Source: Pelecanus crispus
Lineage: Eukaryota > Chordata > Aves > Pelecaniformes > Pelecanidae
Direction: 5' to 3'
Assembly (NCBI RefSeq): GCF_030463565.1
Contig: NC_134648.1
Coordinates: 12,193,806-12,257,805, forward strand
Length of the DNA: 64,000 nucleotides
The notes beneath the pieces are model-generated. The model did no database searches. It was not told the origin of the DNA and saw nothing but the letters and a program-made list of their open reading frames with translations. How positions within the stretch are numbered: the first letter of the stretch is position 1; every line of letters begins with the position of its first letter. The position numbers and the translations under genes are program-made. Positions 1 to 13,200 of this stretch are shown in pieces.

Positions 1-3000
1 TAAGGACTCTGTGTTCTTGGATCTTGGTTTTTGCCTTATTTGCTTTGGACTTACAAATGACCTTTGACAACACTGAGCTGCTCCTTAAGAGAGAACATTT
101 TTACATTTGTAACTGCAGAGGCTGCTGCGGTCACTGAATATGCAATGAGGTCAAAAGGTCTAAACAGAGCTCAGGATCTTAGTAAAGTCGATAAATTTAA
201 AGGAAGCATATTTGTAAAATGTTTGGACAAATAAACCAAATACTGTGCTGTGGTTATTATGGAATCATCAAAGCTAGCATCTCTGGTATTCTAAAATGTG
301 CTCTTCAGATAGCACATTTGTTACTCAGGGGAGGGTTAAACAGCAAATTCATTTGGTACTAATACCACAGACCCATCAAGGAAGCAGATATGTTTTTCAA
401 TTGTCTGAATTATTATTCTTATCTAAACGGATCTATTGATCATTAATGATCTAGAAACCCTTAGGGCATGACAGGCAAGTGAGAAAAATCCAATAAGCTC
501 TGCACCACTGCAGAATACCAAGAAGTGAAAATGCTACTGTTGCGTCCTTATAGCATGCCTGTGAAACACTGCATGAATTAGTAAGCAGGATCTTCTGGAT
601 GCTACAGGCTGACCTGCAGTTCTCTTAGCATATACAGAGATCTACTGAGTACAGCTTTTCATCCAAACAGTACCTATGTTCAAACAATGTATTCTAAATT
701 AAAACTGTATTTATAGAGATAATGGAATGTATAACATACAAACATATTAATTGTTATTTAGGGCCTTAGGAATATCTTTAACATGAACACAGCATTCCTG
801 ACATTACTTTTTTATTATTATTTAAAGCCAACTCAAGCATTTTTAACAAATGAGTATGTTCATTTATGTGAAATAAAGACATTGCCAATGAAGACATGAC
901 TGAATGTCATAGTTACCTTCCATGCCTTACTGAGTTAAAAATCCTGGGGTGTGACCCCTACTGTGTGACAGTGAATGGGATAAGATACCCCTAATTTGAT
1001 TCTTCCATCAGAAGTCACTAAAGATCATAATTTTCTATTGGCTTGCAGACATTTAGGCATGTTTATATGTTTATTAAGAAGCAAGAAATTCCCGTTTTAA
1101 GGAACTGCATTAATAAGAGGACCTCCTAGATTTACCAGTAAAAGTCGGGTGGTATACTGTAGGTTGCAATATCAAGAGGGATTGCTGGTCAAGGGTATTT
1201 GGGGCTAGTCACTCAAGGCCTGATTCAAAGTGTCTGATCTACTGTCCAGTGTCTATGCAATAGTTTTTAATGTGTTTTAGATGAATAAAACAGTCTCTCT
1301 AGTTGTAGAGCTCTACTGAAAAATCTCACCCCTTCCACCAGAAATGCCATTTGTATTAAACCACTTTAATTAAAGCATGCTGATTTTGATCTTTTCCTTA
1401 AATAATGCTTTTTTCTAAAATATTTTGCTTTGTGGGTGCCAACGGTATCAAAGTTGGTGCATGGTCATAGAGTTTAAGGGATATAACTTTCTGTAGATTT
1501 CATCCTCCCTATAATAACCAGGCTTGAAGCCAAGAGCCCGTCAGCCCTCTCCATATCAGTGCAGCACAGAAGACATTTCTCAGCCACCTTTGGCACTGCA
1601 AGCAGGACAGCATGCCAGCTCTGATTAGCTGTACTAGGAGTCGAGTGTTTTAGTATGGGCGCGGTGCTGCTCTAACCTGCCTTTGGTACCTGAGTTAGTT
1701 TACCCTCTGATGTGGACAGCATGAACTGCGTTTGCTGTGGAGTTACTGGAATAGTCTAATTAACTCTGCATTATGCTCCATTGCACGGTGCAGACATGCC
1801 CTCTCTGCTATGAAATCATTTGTATGTAAGAGGACAGGGAGGAAGATTCATGCCCACTAAAGTCCAATATTCTTCCTTTAAAGCAGTAATGGAATAGTGT
1901 GTGCTGAGTACAGTGCTGGCTTTTGCCCAGTGAACAAATAAGAACAAAATCAAATAGTGGATAGCAGCTCAGTAAGAGAGCAATCAATCTGTCTTAACTC
2001 TGAATAAGGCATGGATCATGTAGAAGAAATAGTAGATGTGCATGTAGTGAAGATGTATATCATAATGAATATGCACAGTCTTCATCCTGGTATTTCCTAA
2101 CTCATTAATTCTTGGCTATACTTTTCATATCCTTGTAAATTATGAGTAATACATGAACATATTTAAGAAATCTTAGCTTAATGATACTGTATTCTTCATA
2201 ATGGCTTACTATTTTTTTTTATTCTTGAATGGTGGTCTGCATGTTTTTTCTTGTACTCAGGTGCATATTTGTGTTTATAATATACAGAATAGCAAATGAA
2301 ATAAAGCTTCCGGTGTACTTTTTGCATACAGCTACATTTGTCTTGGGTAACTTATTATTTTGTCTAATATAAACAGTGCTTTTCAGGATTATATGCCCCA
2401 AATAAACTTGCCAGATATCTTTTAGACAACTGTCTAAAAAACTGACCCTGTGAATACAAATCAACCATGTTTTATTAAGCTAGCCTACTATTAAATATAG
2501 TGTAGAATAAAGCAGTTTGAAAATCTGCCAGGAATGAAACAAAACAAACAGAAAAAAGGAACAGGTGATATGGCAAAAGAGTCAAGAAATAAGGTTTGAT
2601 GCCCAGATGGACATGACAGAGTTCTTGACTGGAGGGAGGAAATGGATTCTGTACAGTGATTGGGAACCTTGAAGGAGTGAACGATGATGAGAGTGGAGGA
2701 GGGAGTGGAGGGAAGAAGATCCTGATCTAACAGCACCAGGAAGCAATGCAAGAACTCAGTCTCCCTGCTTACTTGCAGTAGCTGTTAAATAAATTTGGTG
2801 TATCTTGTACTTTTGGTAATTGTCACACAGTAAGTGATGTGATACCTTACTCATTTCAGGGGCTCCAGATAAGCCAGGTCAGTGATTCACCCTGGTTATG
2901 AGAACTCCTTTGCACACCTCCAAGAACCAGTCAGTGACTGGACCAAAAATGTTCTCTCCGCTGGGTGTTCCGGCTGGCGAGTATTCCCTTTTTCAGCTGG

Positions 3001-6000
3001 CCAAGATGGTGGGTGGTTGTGCTAATTACTTGGCATGCAGAACAAGTCTATTGAGGCCTTTTGGTTGATTTTGGATAATAACAAAATATTCTCTTTGATT
3101 AATGCAGATGACTAATTAATTAATCCATATCCACTGCTGTATTTTAATAAAAGTGTGATACATATAGATTTCTGCTTCTTGAAAAAACAAGCATTTTGGT
3201 AATTTATTATTTCCTGATAAATTAATAATGAGTATTTTGCTACCTCTTTGATGTTGCTGGAATCAGATTCTATGTGTGACTTTTACTCAGGCCACTGTAT
3301 TTCAGGTCAGTTCATCTTGTTTTGTCTGATTCTGATATAATTCAAATGTTGTCCCTTTTAGTCCTCTCGTAAATTATTGTCTTAGGCCATCATCTTTTTC
3401 CTGCTTACATGCAAGCATTAGGATAGATGTGCTGCATTTGAAGAAATCTACACCTTTCTGCAAGTATGGCTCACTACAGCATTACAATGCATTATTAATT
3501 CTGCAGATTAAGATAAATCACACACACGGTGTTATAATGAACCTTTGGGATTTAAGGATGTAAGGTGAGGTTGGCACCTCCTTAAGAGGAGTTATGAGGC
3601 TAGAGGGAGTTTGCTACTAGAGATCTTCAAGGAATTTTCTTGGGGCCAAACAATGTGATGCTTTCATTAATGACCTTTGTGCAATAATGAAGAGTTTGCT
3701 AATGAAACCTGCTGTTGGCATGCAGCTGGGAAACATTGTTGCTGTGCAAGAGAATTACAGTATGATAAAGAGGAACTAAATAACCTTGAGGACAGGCAAG
3801 AGATAAAAGAGAAGAAATTCAGTAGCTGAGAGAACAGGTTCATGCACTTAGAGACTGTTCATAAGAGCTTTCTCCTATGAGACAGTAACTGCCACCTAAC
3901 CCAGTCAAGGTCAGGATCCACTAAGTTTCAGTCACTATTCATGTGAAAAACTGCTTAAAGCTTGAACATCATGGCACTTTTACCGAATCAAAGCTGTTGC
4001 AAGTTTTACAAGCTACATATTTCCCTGTCTTTCCTACTTGCACAGCCCTCCTAGAAACACAAGGGAGGTGGCAACACCCAATAGACACTGAATAGCACAG
4101 ACTTGTTTCACCTGCTTAGCACAAGAAGAAAAGAGAGGCTTAATTCACTTGCCCATCCAATTTGGAGACAGAATCTGAGTCTGTCAGGAGAGTATGTTAG
4201 CAAATAGGATCAAGAATATTCTGTTGCAAGTTTTCTGTATTCTCCAGTTGAAATACTTTCACTATATATAAAATAATACTACCTGCAACAGGAACCGCAC
4301 TTGGTCTTCTAAACAAATCACCCAGCTACCAAACTGTGGGGTCATTTTCACTTTCTGGCCCAAAGATGTATCAAAGTTTGTAGTTGGTTGGTTTTGACAG
4401 GTAACTGCCTTTCTCAGTGTTAAACTGACTGGCAAATCCATTCCTCAGCAGATAGGTTTTCTGAAGAAGGGCTTGAGTGTTTGAAACTGCTAGTTTTTTT
4501 CCCAGATGCATTAGGTCGTCTAATACAAGGTGCCATCTGCCTTGACAAATGTTGCTTCCTGTTTTCTAGGCATGACAAAGTGCAGTTTCACAACTGGCTT
4601 CTGTGCTACTGCTAAAAGCTGGGACCTAGTTCCCGCTCACCTCCTGTATGCTACTTCTATCATTTATATTGCATTATGGTGAAACTCGACCAAAAAAAAA
4701 TGCTACTGCCAGGTCAATTGGCAAATGTTGATATTAGAACCAGAGAAAGGATGGAAGTATATAGTAGGCAAAGTGGTACTGCCCCTTGGGCCAGCACTGG
4801 CCTCATGGGTGCGATGAAACTGTGCCCAAAGGATACTTGTTCATCATTAATGTGTTGGAAATGCGTAGCACCCTGCTGCTTATGTTCCTGTTGAATTCGG
4901 ATCACAGCCTTTGCACACCAATTTTAATTTAGAAGGAAAGATCGATGAAAATGCATTTGAGATGTCCTTTGTAATAGCAAGAGTGGTAACTCATAATCTC
5001 TGCTGACAATAAATACCGTATTGATCCACAAGGATGGGACCCTTGGAACAAAATGCTGCCCAAAAGCTGGGTACTTATCTTTTCTCATTCTTTCTTAAAT
5101 ATCTTCCGGCAGTGGTCCTGCAGTGGCATCTCTCTCTCTTATTATTTTTTCACAATTGAAAGGCTTTCTCCCCTTCTCATGAGATGTGCTGTACAATAGG
5201 TCTCAGGTTTACTGTTGTTTCAAGTTCCCTCGTGGATTTTTTCCTTTTCAAAGAGTTTCAAAGTAATCCTTCTTTACTGATCTTTCACAATCACTAAAAC
5301 ATTGGAAGAGCATCCAGACTGTGGCAGAAAACAATAAAGTTAAAACAATTCCCAGCTGAGGGTGATACGGCACCGTACGTCCATCACATACATTTAGGCG
5401 TTAGAGAGGAAATTTCGCAGCTTGTTAAAGTTGCAGCATTGTGCTTGGGTGTTGGAAGGACATACGACGCTTCCCACCATTAAATGAGGATTTAATGTTC
5501 GGGGTGCTCAAATGCTTCTCATTTTTTCTAAAATAAACCTTCATTAGCGTGTTTGTTTAGACAGTACAAACTGTCCCGTCCCTGCTGCACAACGGTGGCT
5601 GCCAGGGTTCGGTTGCAGCTGCCAGTCCCTCACGATAGGCGCTCGGACGCCATCCGCACAGTGTGTCTGCCTTGTGCTGGGAAAATACAAGTCTTAAAGG
5701 GTCAGATTACTGACTGGTGAAAAGCAGAAACAGGTTTATCAAACCAGCGGTAGTAGGTGCAAAACTGTGCTTCTGTTTTAGTTCTTTAATTGCTTTCCAA
5801 AGAGTTTTATTTCTGCTTGCAGGGCGTTTTTATTCAAGGGTAGTAAGATTCTGGAAATCGGTGTTTGTAATGGAAATTGTGACCTGACTTTAATGTTAGT
5901 CTTGCTGACTGTCTGCTGAAAAAGCTGTACCTTACGAAATACTATGACAAATCTGTCTCTACAGTGAAACACACACAAAAAAACCCCATGTACAAATAAT

Positions 6001-6190
6001 TATTTATAGAACCCAGTATGGGACCAGAACAGCAAGAAACTTGAGGAGGAAAGCCTTAAACTCTCCTGTGCCAGACCCTGGAAGTAACAAGCAATATTAC
6101 CATGTTAATGACACTTAGTCTATACAGACAAACTCTATTGTTTCTACAGGACCATTTTGTGGAGCACTCAAGGCTCTGACTTCAACAACT
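1..6190. other. intergenic or intronic, no gene seen
   Basis: This AT-rich stretch has only short open frames (under about 90 codons) with no recognisable protein, no convincing splice-flanked exon and no RNA gene. It contains a TAAT-rich patch near 3080-3130 and a slightly CpG-richer patch near 5560-5660. If the CpG island at about 7 kb is the promoter of a leftward gene, this stretch would be that gene's first intron, but nothing in the sequence shows this. Confidence 0.6.
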
Positions 6191-6690
6191 GCCCTAGAGA
6201 AAAAACAACTTTATTTTCGCTTTGCGTTCACCTGCAGTTAAGTTAAATTGTGTGCTTCGTATTTGCTTAGGGATATCCAGAAAAGCGCACACAGCTGTGT
6301 GCAGGGGAGCCCAGCTGAGCCCGGGTGGGGAGCGGCCGGCAGCTGGGCTAATGGCCGAGCCCACCTGGCCCCACGCTGCCAGAACGTTCTGGGCTGCCCC
6401 TGCACCTGCCATAAGGCAACACCTGAGGACGGGCTCCATTGCTTTTGCTCCAGAAGGAAGCGTGGTCTTGAAAAAGATGGTTGCTGGAGGTCTTGCTGCT
6501 CTGCGTGGAGCTCTAGAAGGATGTTTTTGACCCACAAAGATGGAGTCACATGTGATTTCAGAGGAGACAAAGCAGCTGTGCAGCCCTGTAGAAGATGCTG
6601 GTAGGTGATGAGGCTAAAAGACCTTTACTCCTAATTACGGGGGGCAGTAAGATCAACCCTCTTTTAATCCCTAGGCTGAAAGCGGAATGT
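6191..6690. other. GC-raised shoulder of CpG island, open in several frames
   Basis: GC content rises from about 6290, and four overlapping frames on both strands stay open for 100-118 codons (for example 6248-6604 plus and 6194-6535 minus). None gives a protein I recognise. Frames open on both strands over the same bases suggest few stop codons rather than coding selection. A donor-like GTAGGT occurs just before 6610. A lineage-specific exon of a transcript from the neighbouring island remains possible but is unsupported. Confidence 0.35.
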
Positions 6691-6719
6691 TCTGCTTTTA
6701 AATTTTGATACCGCTTTTG

Positions 6720-7165
6720 CGGTCAGGGCTTCTCGCCAAGGGCAGCGGGGTGAGGCTTCCCCCTCCGCGGCCAGCGGCGCCGCTCCCCGGCCGGCGAGCC
6801 AGGCGCTGTGCGTGAGGCGGCGGAGCGCGGCGGCCAGAGCGCACGGCAGCTGCCTGCTGCCCTCGCTGTCGCCGCTTCCCCAGGCGCCGGGCGTGCTTGG
6901 CCCGCCCTCGGAGGGGGCCGGCAGCCCTCGGAGGGGGCCGGGCACCCCGCCCTCCGCACGCCTGGAGCGGTGCGGGCAGGCTGCCGCTAGCTACGCTCCG
7001 TCACAGCGGCGCCGGTAACCCCGGACAAGGGCCGCAAGATGGCGCCGGCGGGCGGCCCTGGCGCCTCGGGGAGCCGCCGGCTTGGCGGGGAAGCAGCTGC
7101 GCTGCGCGGTGCCGCGCCCGGCCCGAGGGACCGGCGCTGCGCTTTGAACGCCGAAAGTCTCTAGA
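6720..7165. promoter_or_regulatory. CpG island, probable promoter of unidentified transcript
   Basis: About 450 bp of very GC- and CpG-rich sequence stands abruptly against AT-rich flanks. It contains CCCGCCC boxes near 6901 and 6947, a near-tandem 18-bp duplication (6904-6921 and 6924-6941), and AAGATGGCGCC at 7036-7046. That element is the YY1-type motif often found just downstream of transcription starts and sometimes containing the initiator ATG. The ATG at 7039 opens a 41-codon frame ending at 7164, which I do not recognise. A donor-like CCG/GTAACC lies at 7014/7015. The motif orientation favours rightward transcription, but CpG promoters are often bidirectional. From memory of human chromosome 11, GALNT18 and USP47 are divergent neighbours, so a leftward USP47 promoter or an lncRNA are both possible. 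No USP47 coding sequence was seen. Confidence 0.65.
7036..7046 (+). promoter_or_regulatory. YY1-type element AAGATGGCGCC
   Basis: This matches the YY1 promoter consensus AAGATGGCGGC at 10 of 11 positions and lies inside the CpG island. In known YY1-dependent housekeeping promoters the motif lies shortly downstream of the start site in the sense orientation, which would imply a plus-strand start near 7000-7035. Confidence 0.55.
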
Positions 7166-8737
7166 GCGCTTGAGACCGAACCTCTGCACCGTGCATGAGC
7201 ACAGCCCGCGTTAAACTCAAAGTGCAGCGTATGGCTTCCAGTCCAGGATTCTGGGTTCAGCTTCCATTTTTAATGCCCCTTTGCCGTAAAGCTGTAAGCA
7301 AGCTTCTTTTGAAGGGATTGACAACATAAGTGCTTCCATTTTTAAGAGTAATGAAAAGCGCTTGATCACGGCTTTAACACAAGGCTTTCCTGCGTTGTTT
7401 GTCCTTACACAAAGACATGGCAATAGCAACATGCCCAGGGTGGTTTTTGGAGTATGTTGAATTTGTCTGGTGGTAGTACCTGGGGAAAAGTGTTTCCTGG
7501 GGGAGGAAAGAACTTCTATCCCGTTTACTTTAATTCTGTAACAGGCTTGAGAGGAGAAGGCTGGGTATGGAAGGTTAGGTTCCTCCCCTCGCTCCCAAAA
7601 AAGGTTTATTTCTCACAAGAAAGAAGAAACTCTGGGTGGACAGTTTGAATAGGTGGTTCAGCCTTAGCAGGAAGCCCACGGGGAATTGGCCGAATTCACT
7701 CTCTACCAACGACACTAAAACCAAGGATCTCCGTCTGTAGTAGTTTTATTCCTGTCTTTATCCTCTTCATTAACGTAGATATGGCCTAGAAGGCACATTA
7801 ATCTTGCTTCCAAATGTAGGGACCCACAGCAGAGTGGGAATGAGGTTATGAAATTATTACATCTGAAGTAAAGCTGTCTTCAGAGCTGGATGGTAGGGCT
7901 GGGGAGGAGGACGTGAGGCATTCTTTCAAGCCTGGCAGGAGAAACTGGTCTAAAGTGAGGACAGCTTAAAAAAAAATCTTCAGTTGACTGCCAGAGGAAC
8001 ACCTAAAGCAGCCTTCTGATGTGAGGAAAATGCCAAACAATGCGGCTAGTTGACGGCGTCCAGTCAATTTTTGAAAATAATCTAAGTTGCTGTGTCTGAA
8101 CCAAGTTTCGTGTCAACCCTAAAGAATCTATTCCAACTCTAAAACCTTATTTTAAGAATTAATTCAACATTTTAAAACAAGCTGTTGGAATTTCAGTGGT
8201 GCTGCAATTGGCCATCTGCTATTTTTCTAATTCTAGCTTATGTTCAAATAAAACTAGCTCATATTCACAAAAGTATGTTCTAGCACTTGCATGTTCTGTC
8301 ACTGCATGATCCTCTTGGTTTTATTCATAGATTGTGTGGGTACCTGGGGATGGGGTCTCAGAACTGAAAAGGTTTCTGAGGTCTGTTCTTACCATTCCTT
8401 TTTTCCGAAGTTAAGAAATGGTTCTAAATAGTACATGTTTTTTTTATTCTGAAAGGGAAGCAAGAGGAGGATCAGTCATGGTAATCTCTGCTTGATTCTG
8501 TGTAGTTTTTGGTGATTTGACTTCCAGAAAGTCAAATGCTATCATAAACACTTACACTGCTCTAAATAAAAGGATATGTTCAGGGTTTTCTTTCTCTTTT
8601 TTAGATGTTGTTGCTGTTATGAAAGCATGAACTGCATAACTGATGGGCATATTTCCAAAATGTATGAATGCTTAGCAAGGTTAACATTCCAGAGGAATAA
8701 CAATATGGAGCACATCTTGATTCTGGTTAACCTAGCA

Positions 8738-8798
8738 GTTGTCAAGGGTTGGGCCTTCTCTACATTCCAGGTTACTTTAATGATTTCCTGTATTTCTG
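8738..8798 (+). repeat. dispersed 60-bp duplicate, copy A
   Basis: This segment starts with gttgtcaagggttgg and runs through tctctacattccag to atttcctgtatttc. It aligns without obvious gaps to 10189-10249, with only a handful of mismatches. Sequence outside the pair does not align by eye. It may be a small old duplication or two copies of an unclassified repeat. Confidence 0.7.
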
Positions 8799-10188
8799 GG
8801 AGATTTGCACACACCGTCTTTTAAGTTGGTTTTCCTGTTACTGTATCCAATTAGTTATGGGCTTATGTCCTAATGGTCGCACTGAAGTTTCACACAAAGA
8901 ATAGGGATGTTTGCATCTGAGTCCTTCCCTGGTGAGTTATGCCCAGTCCTTTGGCATCTAGGTCCAGGTGACTTCTGTCCCTGTCTTTTGGATCACCTAC
9001 TCTTAGTGTAATTTAAGTCTATCATAATATTACTTACACTTTAGCAGAGAGAGAGCTTCATGAAATGCTGCAGAAAGGACATGCTTTTACTCTTTTATGG
9101 GCAGAACACCTAATCCTGTTTCCAGTCATGTGGTTAGTGTACTTTGGGCTGCCCAAGAACAGAATCACAGCCATAAGAGAGCCAGAGAAGGATCTGTGTT
9201 TTAACTGTTGTACAATTAAACTCTAGGTACATTATGTGTGAATGCTATTAATAGTTAAAAAGCAATTTAATACTAAGCTTTGTTGTACAAGGAAGCAAAA
9301 CAAACATGTTTTCTTCCTCTCCTCCACAAAACCAAAGCTGGCTATCTGGAGAATTCTAAAATGAGCTGGTGTTAGGGAGCTCCTTGAAAAAAATTAAATG
9401 TGGGGTAACTAATAGAGTTTATTTAAACTTGGGAAACTATATTGCCTGTTTCCAAGCACAGTAAGCTGTAATAGTTACTCCGTAAGAGAGCACTGAAATC
9501 ACTAGACTGTTACAGACTTGTGTGATAAATGCACATCACAAGTGCACTTCTTGTCTTGCTGTAAACCCACACTTTACCTGCAAAACCACAACTTTTCACA
9601 CCTGAAAAGGTCAACTAACTGTAGCTTGATTTGTAAGCTAGTACCTGAGATTGCCGTGTAACTTACACCCGCCCCCTGATGGGGGGAGCCTGTTTTCCTC
9701 ATGCCTAGTATATGAAGAAGTAGCCAGGCTACAGAGCAGTTGAGTCCATACAGTTCCACAGAAGCTGAGCTTTTTACTGCTGTGGCTTTTGTTGCTGCTT
9801 GTCACCATACAGTCTCACCCTCTCCTTTTCAATGGCTCCAATGCATGGCTGACTTTGCAGTAAGTTGACTTGGAGAGCTGAACTGTCTGCCAGAAATTCT
9901 CCTGAGCTCACTCCTTGTTGGGTTAGACAGGTGCCAGCTCTAGAAAAAGAGCTGACATGCATAGCCTGGGGTAGGCAGTTCCTGCATTCAGACATGTGTA
10001 CGTTCCCTAAACATTGTCCTCTGAACAAGGGATAATCAGACTAAGATGGAGGAGAGGTGGCAGAGGTCGTCACTAGAGAATGCTTGCTGACTGTCCTCTA
10101 ATACAACTAGGTACATCAGACGGTGGAAGGTTGGGAGAAAGAAACAGAACTAAGGAAGGAAGCTACTCTGTGCATATGCATTGAACAT

Positions 10189-10249
10189 GGTTGTCAAGGG
10201 TTGAGTCTTCTCTACATTCCAGTTTACTTCAATAATTTCCTGTATTTCA
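10189..10249 (+). repeat. dispersed 60-bp duplicate, copy B
   Basis: This is the partner of 8738-8798, about 1.45 kb downstream in the same orientation. It shares ttgtcaagggttg, cttctctacattccag and atttcctgtatttc in the same spacing. The mismatches are mostly C/T and A/G, as expected of old copies. Confidence 0.7.
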
Positions 10250-13200
10250 GTCAGGACCATAGGACACCAGAGCACTACCTTTGACTCAGGAACTCTGCCT
10301 ACCATAAATCTCTGGAGCCTGGAAGAAAGTTTTGGAGAAAAAAAAAAAAAATACTCTGTTTTGTGCTCCCTATATGTTCTTTCTGGGCTATTTGCTGTTG
10401 GCTGCTGTGGAGGACAGGTATTGAGTCAAACAAAGACTTGTTCTGACCTGTGTTGTTCAGACACAGAGTGTTAAACACTTAGTGGGCTTAGGAAAGGAGT
10501 GGGAATCCCAGGAGTTCTACTGCCTTACTTGTAGACGATCTCCTGTAGTAGGCTGGCTATATCCAGGTATAATGCAAAGGGCTCCTTTTGTACCCTGCTG
10601 CAGTTAACAGCTGCTGGGTTTTAATCCTCTGAAGTGCTGAGTGCACTTCATCTAGGGATAAGTAATCTCTCTACTTCAGGCATGGAAAATAAAGTAGGTG
10701 GCTGTAGGTGCTACAAAGGAAGCAAAGTGCAGCTGCAAGAAGGAAATTGATTCAGTCTGTGTTTTCTTTCCCACTACTTCATTCCCTGGGTTTTTTGAGG
10801 ATTTGAAAATGCTTCAGGTCATATGTAACACAGTGCCTGTGCTTTATATATGGATGTGCATACAGGCATATTATGTGTCCTCTGTGGGTGGTGAGGTGCA
10901 GCATAAAATAATACTAAAATACATAATTTTGAAATGTACTTCTCAATAGTACTCAGTACCCAATTGGAATAGTGCAAAACCCAAAAACTTCAAGAGATAA
11001 ATGAAGAGCAAAACATGAAATGAGAAGAGCAGTTTACCAAATGCTGCTCAATAGTGCTCCTTGGCAAGGTGATTTCTGTAGGTGTTGGCCTTTCAGAAGC
11101 TATTTTGAAAGGAGCCAGCGTTTTAGTTAGCAAATGCAAGGAGCCTGAGTATTTGCAGTCAGCAGAAGGTTTGCAGTGTCAGGCTACCATACAGAGCAGC
11201 AAAGAATTCAGTGCTATTTATATTCCTTTTCGTTTGGGAATTTTCAAGTGCTTTGCATCATTTAAGTCCAAGTATTGCCAGATGTTGAACATTTTCAACT
11301 GCCCGTGAAGTCACTAGGATGTGAGGTCAATTAGGACATAATGAGATGCTAGGCTCATAAGGTCAGCCCTATCCTGACTCTTCAGAAGAAATTTTACTAA
11401 AACACAACTGTGTAACTTTAGTCCTCATCTTCTCCCATATTTGTTAAAAAAGTCTGCTATCTAGGCAGAGAAAATGTATACAGGTAAGTATTAGGCAAAG
11501 GAGAATGGTTATTAAAGAGCAGTTATTGTTAGCGTTGTCTTGGGCAGCAGTATAGTCTGGATTAGCATAGTCATGTTGTGATTAATGGCCTTATCAAAAC
11601 TTGGAAAAATTACAGAACTTACATAAAGGAATGTAATATCTGCTACCACTACAATACTTAATAACAAGGCAAAGCATGAAACAGTGTTTGATGTCATTAA
11701 TAAAAATCTATCATGAGATGCAGAAAAGTATTTGCAACTGCATCAGTCCTTGAGGAAAAAGCAGATACAACAGCTGTGGTGATAGAATAGATAACACATT
11801 AAAGAAAAATTAACATATCTTTGGGGATCTTTTTAGCAGAAGGTGAAGGGAAGCTTTTCTTCATGAGGGGAAACTGCAGTTGTCTGAAAGCATGGAGAAC
11901 ATCATGGTTAGAAACCTTTACTCTTAAAGCAAGCAGTCTTAAAATAGACCCCCTTACAGGTGCCTGCATGTTTTACATAACCAGTGCTAATTGTTCAAAT
12001 AGCAGTTTCAACTGCAGTTGTGTTTTTACCCTTGCATCAGCTAATGACTCCTTATAAAGAATGCACCCACTATTTTCCTCCTCTATTTCAGCTAATAATA
12101 TCCTATAGTAATGAAAATGCGGTGAGTACTCAGGTCCTTAGTTTTTAGTTTTAGCTAAACCATACCATAAAACTTCTTAAATTTTCAGAACTTTGAGTCA
12201 TTGTATTCTTGTCTTGCCTAAATAGTTGTCTGGTTTTGCCTTTCCTTGAGCACTGAAATCTGCAGGTTTTGTGGCCTGTCCGTTCTGTGTTGTCTTCATC
12301 CCCTTTAAAGATGGACATGCTTTTATGATTACATGATTGCACATACCTGTGAAACAGAAGACAATAGGCATACTGGTAAAGTCATGCAAGTCACGAGGCA
12401 CAGGTGTCAAACATCACATCTAGGAATAGCCTAAGATTATCTCTGGAAGGAGGCTAATTTTAGGATCCTGCTGCTGCGATCGCTTACCAGTTAAGTTGTG
12501 CCCAAACTTGAGAGAAAGAAGTCCGTGCTGCTGCTGGCATCAAATGAATATATGTGGCATTGAGATAGAAGCACACACTTGAAATCTGGCACGAAATGGA
12601 GAGGCAGAAAAGGCAAAATGGTTGTCTTGCAAAGGCAGGCGGTGCAAAGTTGAGAGAAGCAGGAAGGTCTACAGTATGCAAGATGCCTACAGATTTTTAA
12701 CCCCCCAACACTGGTACAAAAAAATGAGCATGAAAAAATTCTAGCATTCCCTGTGAGAGGTTCCTGCTGTTGCCCAAGTTCTTAGTAACCTGACCACCAC
12801 CCGTGTTAGTGCTGCTGATAATGATGGTCATCATGCATATAGTGTCCTTGTCTTGAAGGCAGGAATCCACTTGCCTCAGTTTGGCTAACAGTACAGGTAC
12901 GATCAAGTCCTCCACTGATTCAGGAAGTAAGTATTTTTGAGTCCAAATATTCTTGTAAGAATGCAGTCTGCTCAGTCTCATGGCTTTGGGCATTGATGAG
13001 ATCATCTTGATTGTGTTCAGAGGAGGGGCAAAGGTCAATTTCCAGTGTTTCTTCTGTCAGCAAATTGGTGATATTCTGTCCTTCCTAACACTGTAAACTG
13101 GCACTTAAACATCTAGTTCTTACCTTATTAATGAGGAGATATTTTCACTGCTGTAGCTGAATGACTTAAAATAATTGAGAGCTCACTGGGCATGTGGCCA

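Noticed and set aside
6720..7214. Several 60-105-codon frames in the 7-kb CpG island
   Set aside because: Compositional openness on both strands and no recognisable protein. Only the YY1-linked ATG frame is kept, as a question.
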